Shown here: positions 37,530 to 46,453 of the stretch, in pieces | Layout: each line of letters opens with the position of its first letter | How positions within the stretch are numbered: position 1 is the stretch's first letter | DNA from: an uncultured Jannaschia sp. | GTDB taxonomy: Bacteria; Pseudomonadota; Alphaproteobacteria; Rhodobacterales; Rhodobacteraceae | Reading direction: 5' to 3' | Assembly (NCBI RefSeq): GCF_947494025.1 | Contig: NZ_CANLTQ010000001.1 | Span: 496,001-560,000, forward strand | DNA: 64,000 nt | Made by a program: the position numbers and the translations under genes | Notes under the pieces: generated by a model | What the model was told of the DNA's origin: nothing | Seen by the model: the letters and a program-made list of their open reading frames with translations, nothing else | The model's database searches: none

Positions 37530-38873
37530 ATGCCGATTGCTTTGATCGTTCTCGCCGCCGGACAGGGCAGCCGGATGCAATCCGACCTGCCGAAGGTCCT
37601 CCACCGGGTGGCACATGCCCCCCTTCTCGCCCATGCGCTGCGCGCGGGCGGCGTTCTGCAACCCGATCGCGTCGTGGTGGTCGCGGGGCACGGTGGCGAG
37701 GCCGTCGAGGCCGCCACCCGCGCACTCGACCCGGAGGCCGTCGTCGTCCGGCAGGCGGAGCAGCGGGGCACGGCGCATGCCGTCGCGCAGGCCAGCGCGG
37801 CGCTGGAGGATTTCTCGGGCGATGCGATCATTCTCTACGGCGACACGCCGTTCATCCGACCCGAAACGCTCGACGCGATGCTTGCCGCCCGCGCGGAGGG
37901 CGCCGATGTGGTCGTTCTCGGCTTCGAGGCGGCCGATCCGGGCCGCTACGGCCGGCTGATCGTTCAGGACGACCGTCTGGAGCGCATCGTGGAGGCGAAG
38001 GACGCGACCCCGGAGGAGCTGGCCATCCGCCTTTGCAATTCGGGCGTGATCGCGGCCGACAAGCATCTGCTCTTCGAATTGATCGAGCAGGTCGGGGCCG
38101 ACAACGCGGCGGGCGAGCACTACCTCACGGACATCGTGGCGCTGGCCCGCGCGGCGCGGCGCGCCGCCCGCGTCGTCATCTGCCCCGAGGCCGAGACGCT
38201 TGGCGTGAATACCCGAGCCGACCTCGCGCGGGCCGAAGCGGCGTTCCAGGATCGCGCGCGGCTCGATGCGATGGCCACCGGCGCGACCCTGACCGCGCCG
38301 GAGACGGTGTTCTTCGCGCATGACACCGTGATCGGCCGCGACGTGGCAATCGAGCCGAACGTCGTCTTCGGTCCCGGAGTGACCGTCGAGACCGGCGCGA
38401 CGATCCGCGCCTTCTCCCACCTGGAAGGCTGCCACGTTTCCGCGGATTGCGTCGTCGGCCCCTATGCCCGGCTGCGCCCCGGCGCGGAACTCGACCGAGG
38501 GGTGAAGATCGGCAACTTCGTCGAGGTGAAGGCCGCGCAGATCCACGAAGGCGCGAAGATCAACCACCTCACCTATATCGGCGACGCGGAGATCGGGGCG
38601 CGCGTGAATGTCGGGGCCGGAACGGTGACGTGCAACTACGACGGCGTGGCCAAGCACCGCACGACCATCGGGGCGGACGCGTTCATCGGGTCGGACACGA
38701 TGCTGGTCGCGCCGGTGACGATCGGCGCGGGCGCGATGACGGGGTCCGGCAGCGTGGTGACGGACGACGTGCCCGACGGCGCGCTGGCGATGGGACGGGC
38801 GCGGCAGGAGACGAAGCCGGGCTACGCCGAGCGGTTGCAGCAGGCCTTCCGCGCACGGAAGGAGACACGCTGA
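37530..38873 (+). CDS. glmU: bifunctional UDP-GlcNAc pyrophosphorylase / glucosamine-1-phosphate acetyltransferase
   Basis: A 447-residue enzyme making UDP-N-acetylglucosamine for cell wall and lipopolysaccharide. The N-terminal uridylyltransferase carries LAAGQGSRMQSDLPKVLH and YGDTPFI; the C-terminal part (from about residue 250) is a left-handed beta-helix of hexapeptide repeats with RPGAELDRGVKIGNFVEVK, GTVTCNYDGVAKH and TIGADAFIGSD. GAGGGAAAGG lies before the ATG at 37530. Its stop overlaps the glmS start by one base (TGATG), so the two pathway enzymes are co-translated. Confidence 0.96.
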   Translation: MPIALIVLAAGQGSRMQSDLPKVLHRVAHAPLLAHALRAGGVLQPDRVVVVAGHGGEAVEAATRALDPEAVVVRQAEQRGTAHAVAQASAALEDFSGDAIILYGDTPFIRPETLDAMLAARAEGADVVVLGFEAADPGRYGRLIVQDDRLERIVEAKDATPEELAIRLCNSGVIAADKHLLFELIEQVGADNAAGEHYLTDIVALARAARRAARVVICPEAETLGVNTRADLARAEAAFQDRARLDAMATGATLTAPETVFFAHDTVIGRDVAIEPNVVFGPGVTVETGATIRAFSHLEGCHVSADCVVGPYARLRPGAELDRGVKIGNFVEVKAAQIHEGAKINHLTYIGDAEIGARVNVGAGTVTCNYDGVAKHRTTIGADAFIGSDTMLVAPVTIGAGAMTGSGSVVTDDVPDGALAMGRARQETKPGYAERLQQAFRARKETR

Positions 38874-40675
38874 TGTGCGGGATCATCGGCATCCTCGGCT
38901 CCCACCAGGCCGCTCCAATCATGCTCGACGCGCTGAAGCGACTGGAATATCGCGGCTACGATTCTGCCGGCATCGCCACCGTCGAGGGCGCGCGGCTGGA
39001 CCGCCGGCGGGCGGTGGGCAAGCTCGTCAACCTGTCTGACCTGCTCGTGCACGAGCCGCTGGCCGGGCGGGCGGGGATCGGCCATACACGTTGGGCCACG
39101 CACGGCGCCCCCAGCGTCGCCAACGCGCATCCGCACCGCGCCGCGCGCGTGGCCGTCGTGCATAACGGCATCATTGAGAACTTCCAGGCGCTCAAGGCCG
39201 AACTCGACGGCCCCTGGGAATCGGAGACGGACACCGAGGTCGTCGTGCGGTTGTGCGAGCGTTTCCTCGACGAGGGGCTGCCCCCGCGGGAGGCCGCCTT
39301 CGCCACGATCGACCGGCTCGAAGGGGCCTACGCGCTCTGCTTCCTGTTCGAAGGCGAGCCGGACCTGCTCGTCGTCGCGCGGGCCGGCTCCCCGCTCGCG
39401 ATCGGACACGGGGACGGCGAGATGTATGTGGGTTCCGACGCGATTGCGCTCGGTCCGCTCACGGACCGGCTGACCTATCTCGAGGAGGGCGACCGGGCCG
39501 TGGTCACGCGGACGGGCGCGCAGATCTTCGACGCCGCGGGGCACCAGACCCACCGCGAGATACGCCGCATCCGGATGGAGGCGACGCGGATCGAGAAGGC
39601 CGGACACCGGCACTTCATGGCCAAGGAGATCCACGAGCAGCCGCGGACGCTCGCCCGCGTCGTCGACGCCTATCTCGACGGGGACAGGGTCGCGGATCCC
39701 GGTTTCGACTTCGCCTCGGTCGCGCGGCTCCAGATGGTCGCCTGCGGCACCGGCTTCCTCGCCTGCTCGGTGGCGAAGTACTGGTTCGAGCGGATCGCGC
39801 GGATGCCGGTCGAGGTCGATGTGGCCTCCGAATACCGCTACCGAGAGGGTCCGGTCGGCCCGGACACCGCCTCGCTCTTCCTCAGCCAGTCGGGGGAGAC
39901 GGCGGACACCTTGGCCGCGCTGCGCTACGCGAAAGGGCGGGCCGGGGCGATCCTGTCGATGGTCAACGTGGACCAGTCCTCCATCGCGCGGGAGGGGGAC
40001 GTGATGTTCCCGATCCACGCCGGCGTGGAGGTCTCCGTCGCCTCGACCAAGGCTTTCACCAACCAGCTCGCCATCCTGCTGATGCTGGCGATCCTCGCGG
40101 CACGGCAGCGGGGGGTGATCGACGCGGCGGAGGAGGCGAAGCTCGTCGCCGAGATCCGGCGCCTGCCCGGCCTCGTGAGTCAGGCCCTTGCCATCGAGGA
40201 GCGCTGCGCCGACCTCGCGGGCTGGCTCGCCGAGGCGTCCGACATCCTCTTCCTCGGGCGCGGGCCGATGTACCCGCTGGCGCATGAGGGCGCGCTGAAG
40301 CTGAAGGAGATCAGCTACATCCACGCGGAGGCCTACGCTTCGGGCGAACTCAAACACGGGCCGATCGCGCTGGTCGACAAGGCGCTGCCGGTGGTCGTCT
40401 TCGCGCCCACCGACGCGCTTTTCGACAAGACGGTCAGCAACATGCAGGAGGTCATGGCGCGCGAGGGGCAGGTGCTGCTGGTGACCGATCCCGAGGGAGC
40501 GGAGCGCGGCGGCAGGGGGGTGCGCGAGGTGCTGGTCCTGCCGCGGGTCGACCCGATGCTGGCGCCGATCCTCTATGCGATCCCGGCGCAGCTGCTGGCC
40601 TACCACACGGCGGTCCACAAGGGGACGGACGTGGACCAGCCCCGCAACCTCGCGAAGTCCGTCACCGTCGAGTAG
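38873..40675 (+). CDS. glmS: glutamine--fructose-6-phosphate aminotransferase (isomerising)
   Basis: A 600-residue enzyme converting fructose-6-phosphate and glutamine into glucosamine-6-phosphate. The N-terminal nucleophile is Cys2 (MCGIIGILG), and the glutaminase domain holds RRAVGKL, HTRWATHG and HNGIIENF. Two SIS sugar-isomerase domains follow (CGTGFLACSVAKYWFE; SQSGETADT; LGRGPMYPLAHEGALKLKEISYIHAEAYASGELKHGPIALVD), and it ends with the conserved DVDQPRNLAKSVTVE. No glmS riboswitch is expected or seen in this group. It follows glmU in one operon. Confidence 0.97.
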   Translation: MCGIIGILGSHQAAPIMLDALKRLEYRGYDSAGIATVEGARLDRRRAVGKLVNLSDLLVHEPLAGRAGIGHTRWATHGAPSVANAHPHRAARVAVVHNGIIENFQALKAELDGPWESETDTEVVVRLCERFLDEGLPPREAAFATIDRLEGAYALCFLFEGEPDLLVVARAGSPLAIGHGDGEMYVGSDAIALGPLTDRLTYLEEGDRAVVTRTGAQIFDAAGHQTHREIRRIRMEATRIEKAGHRHFMAKEIHEQPRTLARVVDAYLDGDRVADPGFDFASVARLQMVACGTGFLACSVAKYWFERIARMPVEVDVASEYRYREGPVGPDTASLFLSQSGETADTLAALRYAKGRAGAILSMVNVDQSSIAREGDVMFPIHAGVEVSVASTKAFTNQLAILLMLAILAARQRGVIDAAEEAKLVAEIRRLPGLVSQALAIEERCADLAGWLAEASDILFLGRGPMYPLAHEGALKLKEISYIHAEAYASGELKHGPIALVDKALPVVVFAPTDALFDKTVSNMQEVMAREGQVLLVTDPEGAERGGRGVREVLVLPRVDPMLAPILYAIPAQLLAYHTAVHKGTDVDQPRNLAKSVTVE

Positions 40676-40704
40676 GCCCGCGAAGCGCCCCACGGGGTGT
40701 GTCA

Positions 40705-40748
40705 CGGCCGTGTTATGGCTGTGTTACGGCTGTGGCACAGCTGTGGGA
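40705..40748. repeat. four imperfect 11-bp tandem repeats after glmS
   Basis: Four units in a row: CGGCCGTGTTA, TGGCTGTGTTA, CGGCTGTGGCA and CAGCTGTGGGA. The third and fourth units also create the palindrome GCTGTG-G-CACAGC (40729-40741), and GTTACG (40723-40728) is mirrored by CGTAAC (40752-40757). It begins 29 bases after the glmS stop codon. It may be a slippage-made microsatellite or a protein-binding array. Confidence 0.65.
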
Positions 40749-41162
40749 CGGCGTAACGACATCGGCTTCGGACGGGACGCGCGCCGGTCGGCGCCGGGGC
40801 ATCCGCGCCGGGGCTGTCACGCGCCCGTCCGGCCGATCCCGGTCCCGTGAGACGCGACGATCCGCAGGCCGACAGCGCTGTTGCAGCGGCGACCGTTCCG
40901 AAGAGGTGTCGGAAGAAAAACTTCGAGGCATCGGATTCGCCGCCGGGCGACACCACGTCCCCGGTGAGCTTCCGACGACAGGGAAATCGAGCCCTGTCGG
41001 GGCTTCACGATCGAGCCACCCGACATCGCCGCGCCGCCGAGGGCCGGTGTCGGCCGTGCAAGGCCGCAAATGGCGCGACCCGGAATGGAGGGGTTTCGAT
41101 CACGGTATCGCGAAGGGGGCTCCTCGCCCTCCGGGGCGGTCCGCACCATCCACGGATTGCGA
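40749..41162. other. intergenic stretch without a convincing gene
   Basis: Open frames here are arginine/serine/proline-rich and show no protein-like order. One small hairpin, GACAGGG (40977-40983) with CCCTGTC (40992-40998), is present but lacks a T-run. I see no tRNA or known RNA fold. A purine run GGAAGAAAAAC at about 40911-40921 stands out in composition only. Confidence 0.5.
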
Positions 41163-41196
41163 CAAAAAAAAAGGGGCGCGGCTTGCACCGCGCCCC
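41163..41196 (-). terminator. Rho-independent terminator of the DUF481 gene
   Basis: Read on the minus strand, a perfect 9-bp stem GGGGCGCGG/CCGCGCCCC (41196-41188 with 41181-41173, 6-base loop) is followed by ten T residues (41172-41163). It lies 23 bases after the DUF481 stop codon and is the strongest intrinsic terminator in the window. Confidence 0.93.
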
Positions 41197-41219
41197 TTTC
41201 GAAATCCGGTCCGGCCGGC

Positions 41220-42041
41220 TCAGAAGCCGACGACGAGGGAAACGCCCAGCGTGTTGTCGGTGGACTTGAAGCCCGGCTCCGGGTCGGTGGTGTAATCCGT
41301 CCGGTAGCTGATGCGGGTCGAGAGCGTCTCGTTCACCCGGAAGTTCACGCCGAAATCGTTGACCACCGCCGTGTCGGCATCCGAGGACAGGATGTCGGTG
41401 TCGTTGGTCAGCGCGACGGTGTCCGTCAGGCCGTAGTACAGGCGCGAGGACGCGATGCCGGCGGCTTCGGTCTCGGAATCCCCGTTCTGCTCGCGGACGT
41501 AGCGGACGCCCGGTCCGGCCTGGACCCGCCAGGCGACTTCCGACGTGTTGACGACGCGGTAGCCCAGACCGCCGCCGACGAAGGCGTCCTGACGGTTCGA
41601 ACCGAAGCTGTCGTACTCGAACCGGCCGGTGCCGAAGGCGTAGAACTGGGGCGTGAAGTAGCGGCTGCCCTCGTAGATGACGAAGACTTCCTCGTCGTCG
41701 GTTTCTCCGTCCGACTCACCGTATTCGCCCGCGAAGCCGAAAAGGTGGTTCCAGCTGCCGGCGCCGTAGGTGATGCGGCCGGCGAAGCTCAGGTCGGAGG
41801 TCTCGGTGTTGCCGTCGGTGCCCGAGAAGGTCAGCGCGGCCGAACCGCGGAAGCCCTGGACGACGTCGTTCTCGCCGAAGCGCTCGGCATCCTCGCCACG
41901 GCTGAGGCCGCGCTGCGCGTCGCGTTCGATGTCGTCGATGCGGTCATCGAGGTCGCGGATGCCGGTAATGGTGGTCTGCGCGAAAGCCGGAAGTGCGGTC
42001 GTCATCGCGAGGACGACGGCAAGGCTTGCAATCTTGTTCAT
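41220..42041 (-). CDS. DUF481 family outer-membrane beta-barrel protein
   Basis: A 273-residue exported protein: signal peptide MNKIASLAVVLAMTTALPAFAQ, a short charged segment (DLDDRIDDIERDAQRGLSR), then regular beta-strand pairs to a C-terminal phenylalanine (LGVSLVVGF), the targeting signal for the BAM machinery. FRGSAALTFSGTDGNTETSDLSFAGRITYG is the DUF481 (YdiY-like, salt-induced outer membrane) opening. AAAGGA is found 7 bases before the ATG at 42041. A strong terminator follows and a palindrome-rich leader precedes, so it is a single-gene unit, probably well expressed. Confidence 0.88.
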   Translation of the reverse strand: MNKIASLAVVLAMTTALPAFAQTTITGIRDLDDRIDDIERDAQRGLSRGEDAERFGENDVVQGFRGSAALTFSGTDGNTETSDLSFAGRITYGAGSWNHLFGFAGEYGESDGETDDEEVFVIYEGSRYFTPQFYAFGTGRFEYDSFGSNRQDAFVGGGLGYRVVNTSEVAWRVQAGPGVRYVREQNGDSETEAAGIASSRLYYGLTDTVALTNDTDILSSDADTAVVNDFGVNFRVNETLSTRISYRTDYTTDPEPGFKSTDNTLGVSLVVGF

Positions 42042-42062
42042 TCCCAATCCTTTCAGGAAGTT

Positions 42063-42148
42063 CGTACGACTGACGTACGGGCAGATCGTCTGCTGATCCG
42101 GCATCTAATCCCCCCACGCCCCCAAACAATTCCTGGACCGTTAACGGT
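42063..42148. promoter_or_regulatory. palindrome-rich divergent regulatory region
   Basis: Four symmetrical elements lie between the DUF481 gene (minus) and the epimerase (plus): two CGTACG palindromes exactly 11 bases apart (42063 and 42074), GCAGA-TCG-TCTGC (42081-42093) and the perfect 12-bp ACCGTTAACGGT (42137-42148). One-turn spacing of equal palindromes suggests dimeric regulator sites. No clear -35/-10 pair was identified. Confidence 0.4.
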
Positions 42149-42300
42149 ATTCGACTGTTGCCGAAGCGCCACGAATCCATACGCCGCGATCCGCTCGCGT
42201 CTGCAACATTCGACGTGAAGCCCGGCACATTCCGTGTGGGGGCTGGCCGCCCGCATGCCGGCCGACTAGATCTCCCGGAGATCATTACGGAGAAGCGAGC

Positions 42301-43197
42301 ATGCGGATTCTGTTCACGGGCGGGAGCGGCAAGGCGGGACGGCACGTCGTGCCCTATCTGCTGGCGCAGGGGCACCGGGTCACGAACCTCGACCTCGTGC
42401 CGCTCGACGTCGAGGGGGTGGAGAACCTGACGGCCGACCTTACCGATCCCGGTCAGGTCTGGGGCGCGCTGACGCAGCCGTCGGATTTCCGCGACCTGGA
42501 GCCGCCGCGGGGCGTGCCGCCCTACGACGCGGTGGTGCATTTCGCGGCCATCCCCCGGATCATGATCCGGACCGACAACGAGACCTACCGCATCAACACC
42601 ATGAGCACCTACAACGTGATCGAGGCGGCGCTGGGCGTCGGCATCCGCAAGGTGATCTTCGCCTCCTCGGAGACGACCTACGGGATCTGCTTCGCCGATG
42701 GCGAGCGCAAGCCCGAATACATCCCCGTGGACGAGGAGCATCCGACCCTGCCGGGCGACAGCTACGCGATGTCGAAGGTCTGCAATGAGGCGACGGCGCG
42801 CTGCTTCCAGCAGCGGTCGGGCGCGGATATCTACGGGCTGCGGATCAACAACGTGTTCGAGCCGCACGAATACGCCGCGAAGTTCCCCGATTTCGTCGCC
42901 GACCCGAGCCTGCGCCGGCGCAACATCTTCGCCTATATCGACGCGCGCGACCTCGGGCGGATGGTGCAGTGCTGCCTCGACACGGACGGGCTGGGCTACG
43001 AGGTGTTCAACGTGGCGAACCGGAATTCCTCGGTCGCGATCTCCACCGATGAGGTCGTCGCGCGCTTCTACGAGGGCGTGCCGCAGCGGCGGGAGATGGC
43101 GCCGGACGAGACGTTCTATTCCATCGACAAGGCCCGCAGGCTGCTCGGGTTCGAGCCGCAGGTGGATTGGCGCGACGAGGTCGGCACGGCCGTCTGA
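42301..43197 (+). CDS. NAD-dependent epimerase/dehydratase family protein
   Basis: A 298-residue extended short-chain dehydrogenase/reductase acting probably on a sugar or sugar-acid. The Rossmann motif is FTGGSGKAGRHVV (GxxGxxG), the D/E-type cofactor residue lies in NLDLVP, and the catalytic YxxxK is YAMSK preceded by FASSETTYG. Substrate-side motifs such as GLRINNVFEPHEY cannot fix the reaction. ATG 42301 has GGAG 8 bases upstream. It converges with the cold-shock gene across a hairpin. Confidence 0.85.
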   Translation: MRILFTGGSGKAGRHVVPYLLAQGHRVTNLDLVPLDVEGVENLTADLTDPGQVWGALTQPSDFRDLEPPRGVPPYDAVVHFAAIPRIMIRTDNETYRINTMSTYNVIEAALGVGIRKVIFASSETTYGICFADGERKPEYIPVDEEHPTLPGDSYAMSKVCNEATARCFQQRSGADIYGLRINNVFEPHEYAAKFPDFVADPSLRRRNIFAYIDARDLGRMVQCCLDTDGLGYEVFNVANRNSSVAISTDEVVARFYEGVPQRREMAPDETFYSIDKARRLLGFEPQVDWRDEVGTAV

Positions 43198-43211
43198 GGG
43201 TCCCGAAACGA

Positions 43212-43239
43212 CGAAACGCGGCCCGGAGGCCGCGTTTCG
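43212..43239. terminator. bidirectional terminator-like hairpin
   Basis: CGAAACGCGGCC (43212-43223) and GGCCGCGTTTCG (43228-43239) form a perfect 12-bp stem with tetraloop CGGA, between the convergent epimerase and cold-shock genes. The GAAAC/GTTTC base of the stem gives a short T-rich edge on either strand, so it can serve both. Confidence 0.75.
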
Positions 43240-43261
43240 CTCTTCTCACTGATCGGATGGA

Positions 43262-43468
43262 TCAGGCGAGTTGCAGGTTCGACGCGGAGCTGCGGCCGTC
43301 GCGGCCGGATTCGATGTCGAAGGTGACCTTCTGGTTGTCGGCGAGGTCGGAGAGACCCGCGCGCTCAACAGCCGAGATGTGCACGAAGACGTCGTTTCCG
43401 CCGCCATCGGGGGCGATGAAGCCGAAGCCTTTAGTTGCGTTGAACCATTTTACGGTGCCGGTGGCCAT
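43262..43468 (-). CDS. cold-shock protein
   Basis: A 68-residue single cold-shock domain. RNA-binding motifs are intact: [14 protein letters not shown] (RNP1, KGFGFI) and DVFVHISAV (RNP2). It would act as an RNA chaperone during cold or stationary phase, or constitutively. About 130 bases of untranslated leader could precede it, as in many csp genes, but no cold box is recognisable with confidence. It closes on the strong hairpin shared with the epimerase. Confidence 0.95.
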   Translation of the reverse strand: MATGTVKWFNATKGFGFIAPDGGGNDVFVHISAVERAGLSDLADNQKVTFDIESGRDGRSSASNLQLA

Positions 43469-43666
43469 ATCCGTATCTCCTGTTCGGTGCTGCCCGCGGG
43501 ATGCGGCAGCGCGGCGTGGTCGGTCTGGATCGATTAGACTGAGCGCCGTGAAAGGAGACAGTGTCGAAATAGAATAACGTTCGCCCGTCGCCTTTACCGC
43601 AGGTCGGCCGCGATGCCAAGAGCGAAGGCCCCCGACATCACGAAAATGGCATCCGGCGTCCGCCGC

Positions 43667-44971
43667 TCAGCCTCCGACGAGGCCGAGGTTCAGTGCGCCG
43701 GTATCGGCGTTGGTGAATTCCGGCGCCGGACGATCGGAGGCCGCGTCGCCCTCGTAGGTGATCCGGTAGATCACCCCGCCGGTGTCGTCGGACAGGTAGA
43801 GGCTTCCGTCCGGCCCCTGTGCCAGCCCGCTCAGGCGGCCCATGTTGCCCCAACCCGTGGGGCTTTCGGCGTCCTCCATCAGGAAGCCGGTCAGGAACGG
43901 CTCCATCGCGACGGGCCGGCCGTCCTCGAAATCGACGCGCATCACTTCGTAGCCGGAGGGCGGCTGACGGTTCCAGGAGCCGCGGAACGCGACAAAGGCG
44001 TCGCCCCGGTATTCCTCGGGGAAGGCGTCGCCGGTGTAGAACGCCATCTGCATGGGCGCGGCATGCGGGGTATGGAGGCCGATCGGCTCCTCGCTGCCGG
44101 CGGCGTAGTCGGAGAAGGACGCGTTCGGCGGCGTGTCCTGCGGATTGAAGCGCGACATCGCGTAGACATAGGGCCAGCCGTAGCGGTCGCCTTCCGTGAT
44201 GCGGTTGAACTCCTCGTGCTGCTCGTTGTCGCCGAGCCAGTCGATGCCGTGGTCGAAACCGTAGAGCTGCCCGGTCTCCGGCTCGAACCCGTAACCGATC
44301 GTGTTGCGGAGGCCGGATGCGTGGATCGTGCGCGCCGTGCCGTCGGGGTTCAGGGAGACGATGGTGGCGTTCTCCTCGTCGGTCTCGCCGCACGCGTTGC
44401 AGGTCGAGCCGACGGACACGTAGAGCTTGTCGTCCGGGCCCTTCACGACCATGCGGTTCGGGTGCTGCCCGCCCTCCGGGAAGTCGTCGGCGACGGTCTC
44501 CAGCGTGCCGAAGGTGCCGTCCTCCTGCAGCGTGGTGTGGAAGAGCTCGTTCACGGTCATCAGCCAGACGTCGCGGCCGTCGATCTCGATCCCGTGCATC
44601 TGCTCCTTCCGGGCGACGACCTCCCTCTCGTCGGCGGTGCCGTCGCCGTCGGTGTCGCGCAGCATCATCACGTCGCCCGGCTGCCGGCGGGTGACGTAGA
44701 GCGTGCCGTCCTCGGCCACGCGCATCATGCGGGGGTTCTCCACATCGCGCGCGAAGACAGAGATCTCGAAGCCCTCGGGCAGGGCGAGGCGGGCCATCCG
44801 CTCCTCGCTCCAGTCGAGCGGAACGGGTTTCAGGACGTGGCCCACGATCTCCACGCCCTGCCGGCCGCGGTCTTCGGCGGCGGAGGGCTCACTGCTGCCG
44901 GCGCCGGCCTGGGCCAGCGCCGCCTGCGGGGCGATCAGGGTGGAAGCCAGAAGAAGGACGATGCGACGCAT
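43667..44971 (-). CDS. PQQ-dependent sugar dehydrogenase-like protein (sorbosone dehydrogenase family)
   Basis: A 434-residue exported protein: signal peptide MRRIVLLLASTLIAPQAALA, then a six-bladed beta-propeller of the soluble aldose sugar dehydrogenase/L-sorbosone dehydrogenase group. Typical blocks are LPEGFEISVFARDVENPRMM, GQHPNRMVVKGPDDKLYVSVGSTCNAC, DHGIDWLGDN and FRGSWNRQPPSGYEV. It would oxidise sugars or aldehydes in the periplasm using pyrroloquinoline quinone; whether this strain makes PQQ is not visible here. AGGAG precedes the ATG at 44971. Confidence 0.88.
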   Translation of the reverse strand: MRRIVLLLASTLIAPQAALAQAGAGSSEPSAAEDRGRQGVEIVGHVLKPVPLDWSEERMARLALPEGFEISVFARDVENPRMMRVAEDGTLYVTRRQPGDVMMLRDTDGDGTADEREVVARKEQMHGIEIDGRDVWLMTVNELFHTTLQEDGTFGTLETVADDFPEGGQHPNRMVVKGPDDKLYVSVGSTCNACGETDEENATIVSLNPDGTARTIHASGLRNTIGYGFEPETGQLYGFDHGIDWLGDNEQHEEFNRITEGDRYGWPYVYAMSRFNPQDTPPNASFSDYAAGSEEPIGLHTPHAAPMQMAFYTGDAFPEEYRGDAFVAFRGSWNRQPPSGYEVMRVDFEDGRPVAMEPFLTGFLMEDAESPTGWGNMGRLSGLAQGPDGSLYLSDDTGGVIYRITYEGDAASDRPAPEFTNADTGALNLGLVGG

Positions 44972-45090
44972 GGCGGGCGCTCCTGCGGGGGATTTCCGCT
45001 TCAACGCGGACGACATGCCCCCCGGTTCCGCAGACCAAGCGCCGGATCGGGACCGGGGGCGGGCGTCGCCGCCCCCGGTCGCGGGTCGCC

Positions 45091-46248
45091 TCAGGCCGCG
45101 ACGTTGGAGACGTCGGAGACGTCGAGAGCGGGATAATCCGTATAGCCCTCCGCCCCGCCGCCGTAGAAGGTCGACGTGTCCGCCTCGTTGTAGGGACCGC
45201 CGGACGCGATCCGCACGGGCAGGTCCGGGTTCGCGATGAACATCCGCCCGAACGCCACGGCGTCCGCGCGCCCGTCCGCGACCCATTCGGCCGCCTCCGA
45301 GGGCGAGAAGTTGCCGTTGACGACGAACGGGCCGTCGAAGGCCGCGCGCAGGGCCGCCACGATCCGGTCGCCCCGCATCCGGTCGGCCCCGGCACTGAGG
45401 AAGTCGTTCGGCCGCACGACGTGCAGATAGGCGAGGCCCCGGCCCGCGAGGGCTTTCGTCGCGGCGGAATAGGTCGTCAACGGATCGTCGTCGAAGCTCT
45501 TGCCCGCCCCGCCCTCGGGGGACAGGCGCACGCCGATCTTCTCCGCCGGCATCACCTCGCACAGCGCCTCCAGCGCCTCGGTCAGGAAGCGCAGCCGGTT
45601 GTCGAGCGTGCCGCCGTAGGCATCGTCCCGCCGGTTGGAGGAGCTGCGGATGAACTGGTCGATGAGGTAGCCGTTCGCCGCGTGGAGCTCGACCCCGTCG
45701 AAGCCGGCCCGCAGGGCGCAGGCCCCGGCATGGCGGTAATCGTCCATGATCCGCGCGATCCCGTCCACGTCGAGCGCGCGCGCCCCGGGATGCGGCACGG
45801 TCGGGCCGTCGGGATGCAGGTCGCCGACGAAGGCCTCGCCCTCCGGCGTCCATTCGCTCGCGGAGACCGGGGCGCCGCCGTCCGGCTGGAACACGTTGTG
45901 GCTGATCGCGCCCACGTGCCAGAGCTGGCAGAAGATGCGCCCGCCGGCAGCATGGACGGCGTCGGTCACCTTCTTCCAGCTCTCGACCTGGGCATCGGTG
46001 AAGATGCCGGGCGTCCAGGCGTAGCCCTGCCCCTCCGGCGAAATCTGCGTGGCCTCGGACACGATGAGGCCGGCGCCCGCGCGCTGCGCGTAGTATTCGG
46101 CATGCATGTCGGTCTGCGTGTTCTCGGGCGCGACGGATCGCGACCGCGTGAGCGGCGCCATCACGATGCGGTTCCGCGCCGCGGTCGCGCCGAACGCGAT
46201 CGGCGCGAAGAGGGGGGCGTTGGCGGTCGGGGTCGGGGTGTCGGTCAT
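45091..46248 (-). CDS. alkene reductase (Old Yellow Enzyme family)
   Basis: A 385-residue FMN-dependent ene-reductase of a TIM-barrel fold, which uses NADPH to reduce alpha,beta-unsaturated carbonyls or nitro compounds (NemA/XenA group). Recognisable are IVMAPLTRSRSVAPEN, the active-site HAANGYLIDQFI (His/Asn pair), SSSNRRDDAYGG and NGRADAVAFGRMFIANPDL. The physiological substrate cannot be read from sequence. It lies alone between a sugar dehydrogenase and lysC, with about 120 and 200 bases of spacer. Confidence 0.92.
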   Translation of the reverse strand: MTDTPTPTANAPLFAPIAFGATAARNRIVMAPLTRSRSVAPENTQTDMHAEYYAQRAGAGLIVSEATQISPEGQGYAWTPGIFTDAQVESWKKVTDAVHAAGGRIFCQLWHVGAISHNVFQPDGGAPVSASEWTPEGEAFVGDLHPDGPTVPHPGARALDVDGIARIMDDYRHAGACALRAGFDGVELHAANGYLIDQFIRSSSNRRDDAYGGTLDNRLRFLTEALEALCEVMPAEKIGVRLSPEGGAGKSFDDDPLTTYSAATKALAGRGLAYLHVVRPNDFLSAGADRMRGDRIVAALRAAFDGPFVVNGNFSPSEAAEWVADGRADAVAFGRMFIANPDLPVRIASGGPYNEADTSTFYGGGAEGYTDYPALDVSDVSNVAA

Positions 46249-46453
46249 GGGATGCTCCTTCGATGGCCCGGAAGGGGCCGGGCGCGTTCTGCGGTGCAGC
46301 TAGGTCCGGCGCGCCGCGCCGCAACGGGCGGCGGCCCTGCACGGGCGCGGAGGTCGGTCTCTCACGATGCGCGAGCCGACCGGCGGGGCGGCGCCCGTCT
46401 TGCCCTCGCGCGCCCCCTCCCCTAACAGGCCACGACGGTGGACAGAGGCCCGC

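Noticed and set aside
38700-38876. glmS riboswitch/ribozyme upstream of glmS
   Set aside because: glmS starts within the last base of glmU, leaving no leader for such an RNA; the ribozyme is a Gram-positive feature.
40977-40998. GACAGGG/CCCTGTC hairpin as glmS terminator
   Set aside because: It is 300 bases after glmS and lacks a T-run; no evidence of a termination role.
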